Shown piece by piece: positions 57,179 through 64,000 of a stretch of 64,000 bases of DNA. Position 1 is the stretch's first letter. Each line of letters begins with the position of its first letter. The notes under the pieces are model-generated. The model was not told where the DNA came from. It worked only from the letters and a program-made list of their open reading frames with translations, and made no database searches. The DNA comes from Pullichristensenella sp002068815 (GTDB taxonomy: Bacteria; Bacillota; Clostridia; Christensenellales; Aristaeellaceae): positions 1 to 64,000 of the forward strand of contig JAXGXF010000007.1 in assembly GCA_040772885.1 (NCBI GenBank), written 5' to 3'. The translations under genes and the position numbers were made by a program.

Positions 57179-59545
57179 TTAGGAAAAGACGCCGCCGGCG
57201 ATGCGCACCGCCGCCATCGCGTCGCGCGCATAGAAATCCGCGCCGATCTTCCGCGCGTAGTCCTCGGTCAACACCGCGCCGCCGACCATGATCTTCGCGG
57301 GCGTCGACAGCTTGAGCAGCCGGATCGTCTCCTCCATGCTCTCGACCGTCGTCGTCATCAGCGCCGAGAGCCCGACGAGCGGCGCGCCCTCGCGGAGCGT
57401 CGCCTCGACGACCATTTCCGGCGCGACGTCTCTGCCGAGGTCGGTTACGGTGTAACCATAGTTCTCCAGCAGCGCGCGCACGATGTTCTTGCCGATGTCG
57501 TGTATGTCGCCCCTGACGGTCGCGATCACGATCCTGCCCCGGCTCAGCCGCTCCGCGCCCGCGGCGGCGATCTTCGCGCGCACGACCTCGAAGGCGGCCT
57601 TCGCCGCGTCCGCGCTCATCAGAAGCTGCGGCAGGAACACGGTCTTTTTCTCGAACCCCTCGCCGACCTCGTTGAGCGCCGGCACGAGCTCCTCCTCGAT
57701 CAGGGCCATCGGCGCGCGGCCCGCGGACATCTCTCGGCCGGCGGCCGCTCGCGCGGCGTCCTGAAGGCCCCGGACGACCGCCTCCCGAAGCGGCATCTGA
57801 GCGGCGGGCGCGGCGGGTTCCGCCTTCGCCGCGTCCGCGAAGCGCGCGACGTACTTCGAGCAGTCCGCGTCGAGCCCGGTCAGCACGTTGTGGCAGTGCA
57901 CCGCGTCCATCAGCTCGCGGTCGAGCGGGTTGATGATGCCCGCGCTCAGACCGCGCGCGAGCGCCGCCGCGAAAAACGCCGCGTTCAGCTTCCCGCGCGC
58001 CGGCAGCCCGAACGACACGTTCGAAATGCCCAGCGACGTGTTCGCGCCGATGCGGTGGCGTATCTCGTCGAGCGCGCCGAGCGCCGCGAGCGCGCCGCCG
58101 CCGGTCGAGACGGACATCGCGAGCGCGTCGAAGATCAAGTCCTCGCGCCCGAGGCCGTAGGTCTCCGCCCCGGCGAGGATTTTCTCCGCGATTTTGACGC
58201 GCCCCTCCGCGGTCGCCGGGATGCCGTCCTCGTCGAGCGTCAGCGCGACGACGAGCGCGCCGTAGCGCCTTGCGATCGGGAAAATCGCATCCATCGACGA
58301 CTGCTTTCCGTTGACCGAGTTCAAAATCGGCCGACCGTTGTAGAGCCTGGCGGCGCGCTCCATCGCCTCGGCGTTCGCGGTGTCGATCATCAGGGGCGTC
58401 GGCAGCACCGATTGCAATTCCTCGACCGCGCGCGGCAGCAGCTCGCGCTCGTCGATGCCCGGCAGGCCGACGTTCACGTCGAGCGCGTCCGCGCCCGCGT
58501 CCGCCTGCCGGGCGCCCTCGCGCAGGATGTAGCCCATGTCGTTTTCCCGCAGCGCGCGCTTCAAATCGGGCTTTCCGGTCGGGTTGATGCGCTCGCCGAT
58601 CAATACCGGCGCGCGTCCGAACTCGGCGAATTGAGCGTACGAGGTCGCGATCGTGCGGCGCTTTTTCACCGGATAGGACGGCCGGAAGCCTTGGAGGGCA
58701 TTTTTCAGCGCGCGGATGTGCTCCGGCGTCGTGCCGCAGCAGCCACCGAGCAGCGACGCGCCGCCCTCGGCGAGCTTTTTCGAGTCCGGCGCGAATTCCT
58801 CGGGCGACACATGGAACTCCGCGCGGCCGTTGACGATCACCGGCAGCCCCGCGTTCGGGTTCACGGCGATCGGCACGCTCACCGTCCCGACGAGCGCGGG
58901 CAGGAACTCGAGCAATTGCTTCGGCCCGAGCCCGCAGTTGAAGCCGACGGCGTCCGCGCCGAGCGACTCCGCGACCGTCGCCGCGGCGACGACGTCCGCG
59001 CCGGTCAGCAGCCTGCCGGTTTCGTCGAACGTCATCGTCGCGATGACCGGCAGCGCGCAGGCGTCCTTCGCGGCGAGCAGCGCGGCCTTCAATTCGTAGA
59101 GGTCGGTGAACGTCTCGAACAGCAGCGCGTCCGCGCCGGCGTTCAAAGCGCAGGCCGCGATCTCCCGGAACAGCGAATACGCGCCCTCGAACGGCAGGTC
59201 GCCCATCGGTTTGAGCAGCTTGCCGAGCGGCCCTATGCTCGCGGCGACATACGCGTCCCGACCGGAGTCTGCAATCGCCTCGCGCGCGGCGCGGACACCC
59301 GAGGAGACGACGGATGCGAGGTCGTTTCCATACTTCAGTCGGTTTGCGCCGAACGTGTTCGTCTCGAGGATGTCCGCTCCGGCCGCGAGGTAGGCCGCGT
59401 GCACTTCCCGGACGACCGCGGGGGCGGTCAAATTCATCCGCTCGGGGAGCTCCCCCAGGGCGAGGCCGCGCGACTGCAGCATCGTGCCCATCGCGCCGTC
59501 GAGGATCAAAAGCTCCCTTCCGAGCCTATCGCGGAGATTCCGCAT
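57179..59545 (-). CDS. metH: Cobalamin-dependent methionine synthase lacking the reactivation domain
   Basis: This 788-residue protein has the first three MetH modules. The homocysteine-binding barrel (1-290) has zinc-ligand motifs 'GFNCGLG' and 'GGCCGTTPEH'. The methyltetrahydrofolate-binding pterin barrel (about 310-560) has 'IGERINPTGKPDLKRAL', 'GADALDVNVGLPG' and 'LGISNVSFGLP'. The cobalamin cap and Rossmann domains (about 585-788) have 'VRGDIHDIGKNIV', whose His coordinates cobalt. E. coli MetH has about 1,227 residues because it adds an AdoMet reactivation domain; here that domain is a separate protein in the gene just upstream. The start overlaps that gene's end by 20 nt. Confidence 0.95.
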   Translation of the reverse strand: MRNLRDRLGRELLILDGAMGTMLQSRGLALGELPERMNLTAPAVVREVHAAYLAAGADILETNTFGANRLKYGNDLASVVSSGVRAAREAIADSGRDAYVAASIGPLGKLLKPMGDLPFEGAYSLFREIAACALNAGADALLFETFTDLYELKAALLAAKDACALPVIATMTFDETGRLLTGADVVAAATVAESLGADAVGFNCGLGPKQLLEFLPALVGTVSVPIAVNPNAGLPVIVNGRAEFHVSPEEFAPDSKKLAEGGASLLGGCCGTTPEHIRALKNALQGFRPSYPVKKRRTIATSYAQFAEFGRAPVLIGERINPTGKPDLKRALRENDMGYILREGARQADAGADALDVNVGLPGIDERELLPRAVEELQSVLPTPLMIDTANAEAMERAARLYNGRPILNSVNGKQSSMDAIFPIARRYGALVVALTLDEDGIPATAEGRVKIAEKILAGAETYGLGREDLIFDALAMSVSTGGGALAALGALDEIRHRIGANTSLGISNVSFGLPARGKLNAAFFAAALARGLSAGIINPLDRELMDAVHCHNVLTGLDADCSKYVARFADAAKAEPAAPAAQMPLREAVVRGLQDAARAAAGREMSAGRAPMALIEEELVPALNEVGEGFEKKTVFLPQLLMSADAAKAAFEVVRAKIAAAGAERLSRGRIVIATVRGDIHDIGKNIVRALLENYGYTVTDLGRDVAPEMVVEATLREGAPLVGLSALMTTTVESMEETIRLLKLSTPAKIMVGGAVLTEDYARKIGADFYARDAMAAVRIAGGVFS

Positions 59546-60176
59546 CGCCGTCCCTCCTTGAAGCGCAGTCTGTCTTCGGGCACGCGGCGCAGCCCGCGCC
59601 GGGCGCGCGGCGCCTTTCCCCGATGCCGACGATCGCCGTCACCGACTTCTCCGGCAGCATCATGTATCCGTCCGTGAGCGTCATCCCGAGCCGCCGCCCG
59701 AGGTCGAGGATTTGAAACATCGCCCTCTGGTTCGAGATGTCGAGGTCTCCGTAGCCGGGGCTGAATCGCGGGCGCAGGAACAGACCGGAGTCGGCGGGCA
59801 ACAGCGTCTCCTGCATGTCGTCCAGGTACTGTTCGAGCATCGCCGCGCACGCGGCCTGCCATACGCTCGCGCGCGGGAGGTCGAGCGCCGCGTACTTGCG
59901 CAGCAGCCGGTCCGCGCCCGCGCCGAGCGTCGCCGCGACGAAGAACGCCTCCCGGCAGCCCGCGAGGTTCTTCGCGAGCTTCGCGCTCTCGAAGCGGAAG
60001 TCGCCGACTTCGGTCGCTTTTTCGGACACGGCAATCGCCATCCTGCGCGAGACGCCGGCCGGTCGAATTTCCGACCGGAGTTCGTCCGACACCGATCGTA
60101 TCAGCAAAAGGAGACCCTGGTCTGGTTTCGCATTTCCGAGGTAGCGCAGCACCTCTTTTTCCGGGATGCCGCTCAT
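59526..60176 (-). CDS. MetH reactivation-domain protein (vitamin B12-dependent methionine synthase activation domain)
   Basis: This 216-residue protein has the activation-domain motifs 'RFSPGYGDLDIS' (AdoMet-binding RxxxGYG region) and 'LTDGYMMLPEKSVTAIVGIG'. It probably supplies in trans the reductive methylation that rescues cob(II)alamin in the truncated MetH. A Cys-containing tail ('GCAACPKTDCASR') is shared with other free-standing versions. The ATG at 60176 overlaps the metF stop (ATGA). Confidence 0.92.
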   Translation of the reverse strand: MSGIPEKEVLRYLGNAKPDQGLLLLIRSVSDELRSEIRPAGVSRRMAIAVSEKATEVGDFRFESAKLAKNLAGCREAFFVAATLGAGADRLLRKYAALDLPRASVWQAACAAMLEQYLDDMQETLLPADSGLFLRPRFSPGYGDLDISNQRAMFQILDLGRRLGMTLTDGYMMLPEKSVTAIVGIGERRRAPGAGCAACPKTDCASRRDGDAESPR

Positions 60177-61036
60177 CGGAAGATCTCCGAGAGGTTCAAC
60201 ATGATGCTGCCCGCGATGTCCGGCTGGTTCATCGTGTAGATGTGCACGTGGCTGACGCCGTTCGCGATCAGATCGATGATCTGCTCGGTCGCGTAGGCGA
60301 TGCCCGCCTGCTTCATCGCGGCCGGGTTGTCCGAAAAGCGGTCGACGATCGCGCGGAAGCGCGGAGGAACCGTCGTCCCGGAGAGCTGGAAGATGCGCTT
60401 GACCTGCTTTTCGCGCGTGACCGGCATGATGCCCGCGATGACCGGCACCTGTATGCCGTGCTTCAAAAGCCGGAACAGGAAGTTGTAGAGGATGTTGTTG
60501 TCGAAGAACATCTGCGTCGTCAGAAATTCGCAGCCCGCGTCGACCTTGCGCCGTATGCCGTCGAGGTCCGCGCGCTTGCTCTCGGACTCCGGATGCCCCT
60601 CCGGGTAGCACGCGCCGCCGACCGAGAAGCCCCCGAAGCGGCGGATCTCCCCGATCAGGTCGCTCGCGTGCGCATAGTCCATCCGGAGGCTTTCGCGGTT
60701 CTCGGGCAGATCGCCTCGGATTGCCAGGATGTTCTCGACGCCGTACTCGCGGAGCTTTTCAAGCGTCGTCAGGATTTCCGCGCGCGCGGTCGACAGGCAG
60801 GTCATGTGCGCGAGCGCCGTCACGCCGTTTTCGACCTGCACCTCGCGCGCGACCTCGACCGTGTGGTCGCCGGTCGAGCCCCCCGCGCCGCAGGTGACGC
60901 TGATGAACGAGGGCTGTAATTGCGCGATCTCGCGGACGACGCGCCTGATGTCGTGCAGCGGCTGCCCGATCTTCGGCGGGAACAGCTCGCAGGAGACCGT
61001 CACGCGGTCGCTGCGGATGATGTCGATGACGCGCAT
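60173..61036 (-). CDS. metF: Methylenetetrahydrofolate reductase
   Basis: This 287-residue FAD enzyme reduces methylene-THF to methyl-THF, the methyl donor for the MetH encoded downstream. Family motifs: 'SCELFPPKIGQPLHD', 'FISVTCGAGGS', 'HMTCLS', 'NILAIRGD', 'DAGCEFLTTQMFFDNN', 'VIAGIMPV' and 'GVSHVHIYTMN'. The ATG at 61036 is preferred because GGGGG lies 8 nt upstream; the ATG at 61042 would have only 2 nt spacing. It is the first gene of a methionine operon. Confidence 0.95.
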   Translation of the reverse strand: MRVIDIIRSDRVTVSCELFPPKIGQPLHDIRRVVREIAQLQPSFISVTCGAGGSTGDHTVEVAREVQVENGVTALAHMTCLSTARAEILTTLEKLREYGVENILAIRGDLPENRESLRMDYAHASDLIGEIRRFGGFSVGGACYPEGHPESESKRADLDGIRRKVDAGCEFLTTQMFFDNNILYNFLFRLLKHGIQVPVIAGIMPVTREKQVKRIFQLSGTTVPPRFRAIVDRFSDNPAAMKQAGIAYATEQIIDLIANGVSHVHIYTMNQPDIAGSIMLNLSEIFR

Positions 61037-61071
61037 GCGCATTTCCCCCGTCGCTTGTATGATTATCCATT

Positions 61072-61100
61072 ATTCTATAGCGTCCGGGGTGAAATTACAA
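61072..61100 (-). promoter_or_regulatory. Promoter of the metF operon
   Basis: On the minus strand TTGTAA (61100-61095), 17 nt, TAGAAT (61077-61072). The leader is short (about 30 nt), so there is no room for an S-box or cobalamin riboswitch. Confidence 0.65.
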
Positions 61101-61109
61101 GCGCCGTTC

Positions 61110-61137
61110 TTGACAATCCCCGCGAATCTGTTACAAT
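61110..61137 (+). promoter_or_regulatory. Promoter of the rRNA methyltransferase gene
   Basis: TTGACA (61110-61115), 16 nt, TACAAT (61132-61137). It is divergent from the metF promoter. Confidence 0.75.
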
Positions 61138-61143
61138 TTACAG

Positions 61144-61339
61144 GAAATGCTATGCTTGGTAATCGCTGATTTATTCGGCGGCGGGATTGCCGGTCGCTTT
61201 TCCGCCCCCACTGTGTCGCTCGCGCGGTCAACGTAGCTCCGTACCGCTACGCCTCCCTTGCGGCTCCGGGGGGACGAAAAATCGCCTCGGCACTCCACCA
61301 CCTCATACAATCATCGCTTACCCAGAGGGGGGTGGACGG
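61144..61339 (+). other. Long GC-rich leader, possible dispersed repeat or structured RNA
   Basis: About 196 nt separate the predicted transcription start from the ATG at 61340. The stretch contains short inverted repeats (GTAGC ... GCTAC at 61232-61249) and a composition unlike coding sequence. No known riboswitch or T-box was recognised. It may be an intergenic repeat found elsewhere in the genome. Confidence 0.4.
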
Positions 61340-62101
61340 ATGCGGATCACGAGCGCGAAAAACCCGCTGATCGCGTCGCTGCGCGCGCTGAAGGCGAAGA
61401 AGGCGCGCGAGGACACGGGGCTGTTCCTCGTCGAGGGCGAGGTGATGCTCCGGGAGGCGCTCTCCTCGGGGCTCGTGCCGCGCGCGATGCTCTCCGAAGC
61501 GGAGACGGAGCTTGCCGCATGCTTCCCGGAGGCGCACATCGTCCCCCGAAGCATCCTCGAGGCCGTGTGCGACACGAGGACGCCGCAGCCGGTGTGCGCG
61601 GCGTTCGAGATTCCGGCTTCGACGCCGCTTGCGGACGCCCCCGACCGGCTCGCCGCGCTCGACGGCGTGCAGGACCCGGGAAACGTCGGGACGATCTGGC
61701 GGACGGCGGACGCGGCGGGCCTTCAGGGGCTGCTGCTCGGCGAGGGATGCGCGGACGCGTTCAGCCCGAAGGTGCAGCGCGCGGCGATGGGCTCGGGCTT
61801 CCGCCTCCCGGCGATCCCGGCGGAGCCGCTCGCGGAGGCGCTAAGGGAGCTGCGGGCGCGGGGATACAGGGTGATCGCGTCGGCGCTCGACGGGGAGGAC
61901 TTCCGTCTAATGCCGGACGTGGGCGAGAAATTCGTGCTCGTGATCGGGAGCGAGGCGCGCGGCGTGTCGGACGAGGTGCGGGCTGAGGCGGATTTTCTCG
62001 GAAAGCTCCCGATGCGCGGGCGCGCCGAGTCGCTGAACGCGGCGGTCGCGGCGGGAATCATGATGTATGCTTTGATGGACGGGCGGGAGGGTTGCCGATG
62101 A
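61340..62101 (+). CDS. SpoU/TrmH-family RNA 2'-O-methyltransferase
   Basis: This 253-residue enzyme has an N-terminal substrate-binding domain ('SAKNPLIASLRALKAKKAREDTGLFLVEGEVMLREAL') and a C-terminal SPOUT knot with the three motifs 'LDGVQDPGNVGTIWRTADAAG', 'LVIGSEARGVSDEV' and 'LPMRGRAESLNAAVAAGIMMY'. It uses AdoMet to methylate a ribose in rRNA or tRNA; the site is not predictable. GAGGGGGG precedes ATG 61340. Its stop overlaps the threonine dehydratase start (ATGA). Confidence 0.93.
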   Translation: MRITSAKNPLIASLRALKAKKAREDTGLFLVEGEVMLREALSSGLVPRAMLSEAETELAACFPEAHIVPRSILEAVCDTRTPQPVCAAFEIPASTPLADAPDRLAALDGVQDPGNVGTIWRTADAAGLQGLLLGEGCADAFSPKVQRAAMGSGFRLPAIPAEPLAEALRELRARGYRVIASALDGEDFRLMPDVGEKFVLVIGSEARGVSDEVRAEADFLGKLPMRGRAESLNAAVAAGIMMYALMDGREGCR

Positions 62102-63306
62102 GCGGGGTAACGTTCGGAATGGTGCTGGAGGCGCGCGAGCGGCTCCGGGGGATCGTCAGGCGGACGGAATTGGTGCCGTCGCGGACGCTGTCGGGCGACG
62201 GCCGCGAGGTGTTTTTGAAGACCGAGAGCTTGCAGCACACGGGCTCGTTCAAGCTGCGCGGCGCGTACAACCGGATTTCGCGGCTGACCGAGGACGAGAG
62301 GCGCGCGGGCGTCGTCGCGTCCTCGGCGGGCAACCACGCGCAGGGCGTCGCGCTCGCGGCGAAGATGTTCGGCGTCAAGGCGACGATCGTGATGCCGGAG
62401 GGCGCGTCGCTGGCGAAGATCGCGGCCACGCGCGAGCTCGGCGCGGAGGTGATCCTCGACGGCGCGTCGTTCGACGACGCGTTCCAAAGGGCGCTGAAGG
62501 TGCGCGAGGAGACCGGCGCGACGCTCGTGCACGCGTTTCAGGACCCGCTCGTCGTCGCCGGGCAGGGGACGGTCGGGCTCGAAATCCTCGAGGACCTGAA
62601 GGATGTCGACAGCGTGATCGTGCCGATCGGCGGCGGCGGTCTGATCGGCGGCATCGCGCTCGCGATCAAGGAGCTGCGCCCGCAGGCGCGCGTGATCGGC
62701 GTCGAGGCGGAGGCGGCGGACGCGATGGTGCAGTCGCTGAAAAAGGGCGGCCCGGTCATGATCGAGTCCGCGTCGACGATCGCCGACGGCATCGCGATCA
62801 AGTACCCGGGCGAACTGACGTACGGGCTTTGCAGGCAGTACGTCGACGAGGTTGTGACCGTCGACGAGGACGAGATCGCGGGCGCGGTGCTCGTGCTTCT
62901 CGAGCGGTGCAAGGTCGTCGCCGAGGGCGCGGGCGCGGCGTCGGTCGCGGCGCTTCTGAGCGGCAAGGGCGGCGCGCACGGCAAGGTCGCGTGCGTCGTG
63001 TCCGGCGGCAACATCGACGTCACGACGCTGCAGCGCATCATCAACCGCGGCCTCACGAAGGAGGGGCGGCTGACGCACATCGACACCGTCGTCGTCGACC
63101 GACCGGGGCATCTGCAGCGGCTGCTCGCCGTCGTCGCCGGCGCGGGCGCGAACGTGATGTCCGTCCGGCACGACCGCGTCGACGAGAGCGCCGGCGCGGG
63201 CATGGTCAAGATCGGCCTGACGCTCGAGACGAACAACCGCGCGCACTACGAGAAGGTGCTGCTGGCGGTCAAGGAAGCGGGGCATAGGATCATCGGGCAT
63301 CGATGA
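62098..63306 (+). CDS. ilvA: Threonine ammonia-lyase with ACT domain
   Basis: This 402-residue PLP enzyme deaminates threonine to 2-oxobutyrate, the first step towards isoleucine. The PLP Lys lies in 'HTGSFKLRGAYN', and other motifs are 'SSAGNHAQGVA' and the phosphate-binding 'GGGGLIGG'. The C-terminal ACT-like domain (about 325-402: 'HIDTVVVDRPGHLQRLLAVVAGAGANVMSVRHDRV') resembles the short form seen in TdcB-like and clostridial IlvA enzymes, so allosteric control may differ from E. coli IlvA. GGGAGG lies 7 nt before the ATG. It is convergent with the next gene and overlaps it by 17 nt. Confidence 0.93.
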   Translation: MSGVTFGMVLEARERLRGIVRRTELVPSRTLSGDGREVFLKTESLQHTGSFKLRGAYNRISRLTEDERRAGVVASSAGNHAQGVALAAKMFGVKATIVMPEGASLAKIAATRELGAEVILDGASFDDAFQRALKVREETGATLVHAFQDPLVVAGQGTVGLEILEDLKDVDSVIVPIGGGGLIGGIALAIKELRPQARVIGVEAEAADAMVQSLKKGGPVMIESASTIADGIAIKYPGELTYGLCRQYVDEVVTVDEDEIAGAVLVLLERCKVVAEGAGAASVAALLSGKGGAHGKVACVVSGGNIDVTTLQRIINRGLTKEGRLTHIDTVVVDRPGHLQRLLAVVAGAGANVMSVRHDRVDESAGAGMVKIGLTLETNNRAHYEKVLLAVKEAGHRIIGHR

Positions 63307-64000
63307 GCATTTGAAGCTCCGGCGGAAGCGGCGACGCGAGGTCGATCCGCCTCTCCGGCGCGTCGATCATGATGCGCGCGGAGTGCAGCGCGAACCGCCC
63401 GGGGAGGCGCGCGTCCTCATGGCCGTACAGGAAATCGCCTGCGACCGGGTGGCCGATGTGGGAGAGGTGCACGCGAATCTGGTGCGTGCGCCCGGTCTCG
63501 AGCCTGAGCCGGACGAGCGAATATTCGCCGAAACAGCCCTCCGCGCGCACGTGCGTGACGGAGGGCTTTCCATTTTGCAAGTCCACGGTGCGCTTGACGC
63601 TCGCCTCGCCGACCTTCGCGATCGGGGCGTCGATCGAGAACGCGCCCTCGACGCGCCCTTCGACGACGGCGAGGTACTCGCGCACGAAGCGGTCGGTGTG
63701 CAGGAGCTTCTGAAAGAGCTGGTAGCTGTGCGCGTGCTTCGCGACCGCCATCAGACCGCTCGTCCCCTTGTCGAGCCGGTTCAGCGGCCGGAACACGAAT
63801 GCCGGGTCGGCGAAGTACGCCGCGAGCCGGTTTTCGAGCGTCGGGAGAGACTGCCGCGGCGACCGCTGGCACGAGAGCGGCGCGGGCTTGTCGACGATCA
63901 GGAGGTCGCCGTCCTCGTAGACAATCGAAACCGGCTCGAACTCCGGCTCGACCGCGAGCGCGGGCGCGTCCTCCGGGAGCGCCGCGCAGACGACGTCGCC
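63290..64000 (-). CDS. RluA-family pseudouridine synthase, N-terminus cut by window edge
   Basis: The visible 236 residues contain the catalytic motif 'NRLDKGTSGLMAVAK' (Asp in RLD), preceded by 'IVYEDGDLLIVDKPAPLSCQ', and followed by 'LETGRTHQIRVHLSHIGHPVAGDFLYG' and 'FALHSARI'. These are diagnostic of RluA/RluD-type synthases that isomerise uridine in rRNA or tRNA. The reading frame continues past base 64000, so the true start is not visible. The 3' end overlaps the ilvA 3' end by 17 nt. Confidence 0.92.
   Translation of the reverse strand, partial: GDVVCAALPEDAPALAVEPEFEPVSIVYEDGDLLIVDKPAPLSCQRSPRQSLPTLENRLAAYFADPAFVFRPLNRLDKGTSGLMAVAKHAHSYQLFQKLLHTDRFVREYLAVVEGRVEGAFSIDAPIAKVGEASVKRTVDLQNGKPSVTHVRAEGCFGEYSLVRLRLETGRTHQIRVHLSHIGHPVAGDFLYGHEDARLPGRFALHSARIMIDAPERRIDLASPLPPELQMLIDAR

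Noticed and set aside
61037..61110. Cobalamin or SAM riboswitch before metF
   Set aside because: The leader from the predicted start to the ATG is only about 30 nt and shows none of the conserved riboswitch elements.

Overview
The window reads as one contiguous stretch of a high-GC Bacillota (Clostridia-like) chromosome, probably an anaerobic, spore-forming lineage. The evidence is a Re-type citrate synthase with aconitase and isocitrate dehydrogenase, a YunB-type sporulation protein, a small RelA/SpoT synthetase, MarR, DeoR and HxlR regulators, secreted Big_2 and MucBP surface proteins, strong AGGAGG ribosome binding sites and clear TTGACA/TATAAT promoters. No rRNA, tRNA, CRISPR array, insertion sequence or prophage was seen. 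Both ends cut genes: a Big_2-type secreted protein at the left and an RluA-family pseudouridine synthase at the right.

Layout. 0-2.3 kb: secreted proteins. 2.4-6.7 kb (minus): citrate-to-2-oxoglutarate operon. 7.1-10.8 kb: HxlR regulator divergent from a CopA-type P-ATPase and a membrane-anchored protein of unknown function. 10.9-19.3 kb: eight-gene operon with response regulator, histidine kinase, MacA-like adaptor, MacB-like ATPase and permease, then two secreted paralogues with a lipoyl/biotinyl-like fold on either side of a MucBP-repeat protein. 19.4-20.7 kb (minus): PHP phosphoesterase and a small secreted protein. 20.95-27.8 kb (minus): a surface protein of about 2,270 residues with about 15 Big_2 domains, including a 489-bp tandem repeat in which one 485-bp unit breaks the reading frame. 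28-43 kb: carbohydrate region with DeoR, an unusual sugar-ABC ATPase, a full sugar ABC transporter, a rhamnose-mutarotase-like protein, AraC, an AraA-like isomerase, a DHDPS-aldolase-GntR-TRAP operon and a YhcH protein. 43-48 kb: a tocopherol-cyclase-like protein and a MarR-controlled heterodimeric ABC exporter. 48-51.6 kb: small and secreted unknowns and a MarR-DUF6544 operon. 51.7-56 kb: class A penicillin-binding protein, YunB and a RelA-type synthetase; the last two are each followed by a decayed copy of their own 3' end. 56.3-61 kb (minus): SH3 plus glycan-binding secreted protein and a split methionine synthase-MetF operon. 61.3-64 kb: SpoU-type rRNA methyltransferase, threonine dehydratase and pseudouridine synthase.

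How they work together. The citrate operon supplies 2-oxoglutarate (glutamate) in an anaerobe. MetF, MetH and the reactivation protein form a methionine/one-carbon unit. The 28-43 kb region looks like two or three neighbouring units for uptake and cleavage of L-sugars or sugar acids with their own regulators. The 10.9-19.3 kb operon couples envelope sensing to a MacAB-like machine with unusual secreted accessory proteins and is the best candidate here for an undescribed system.
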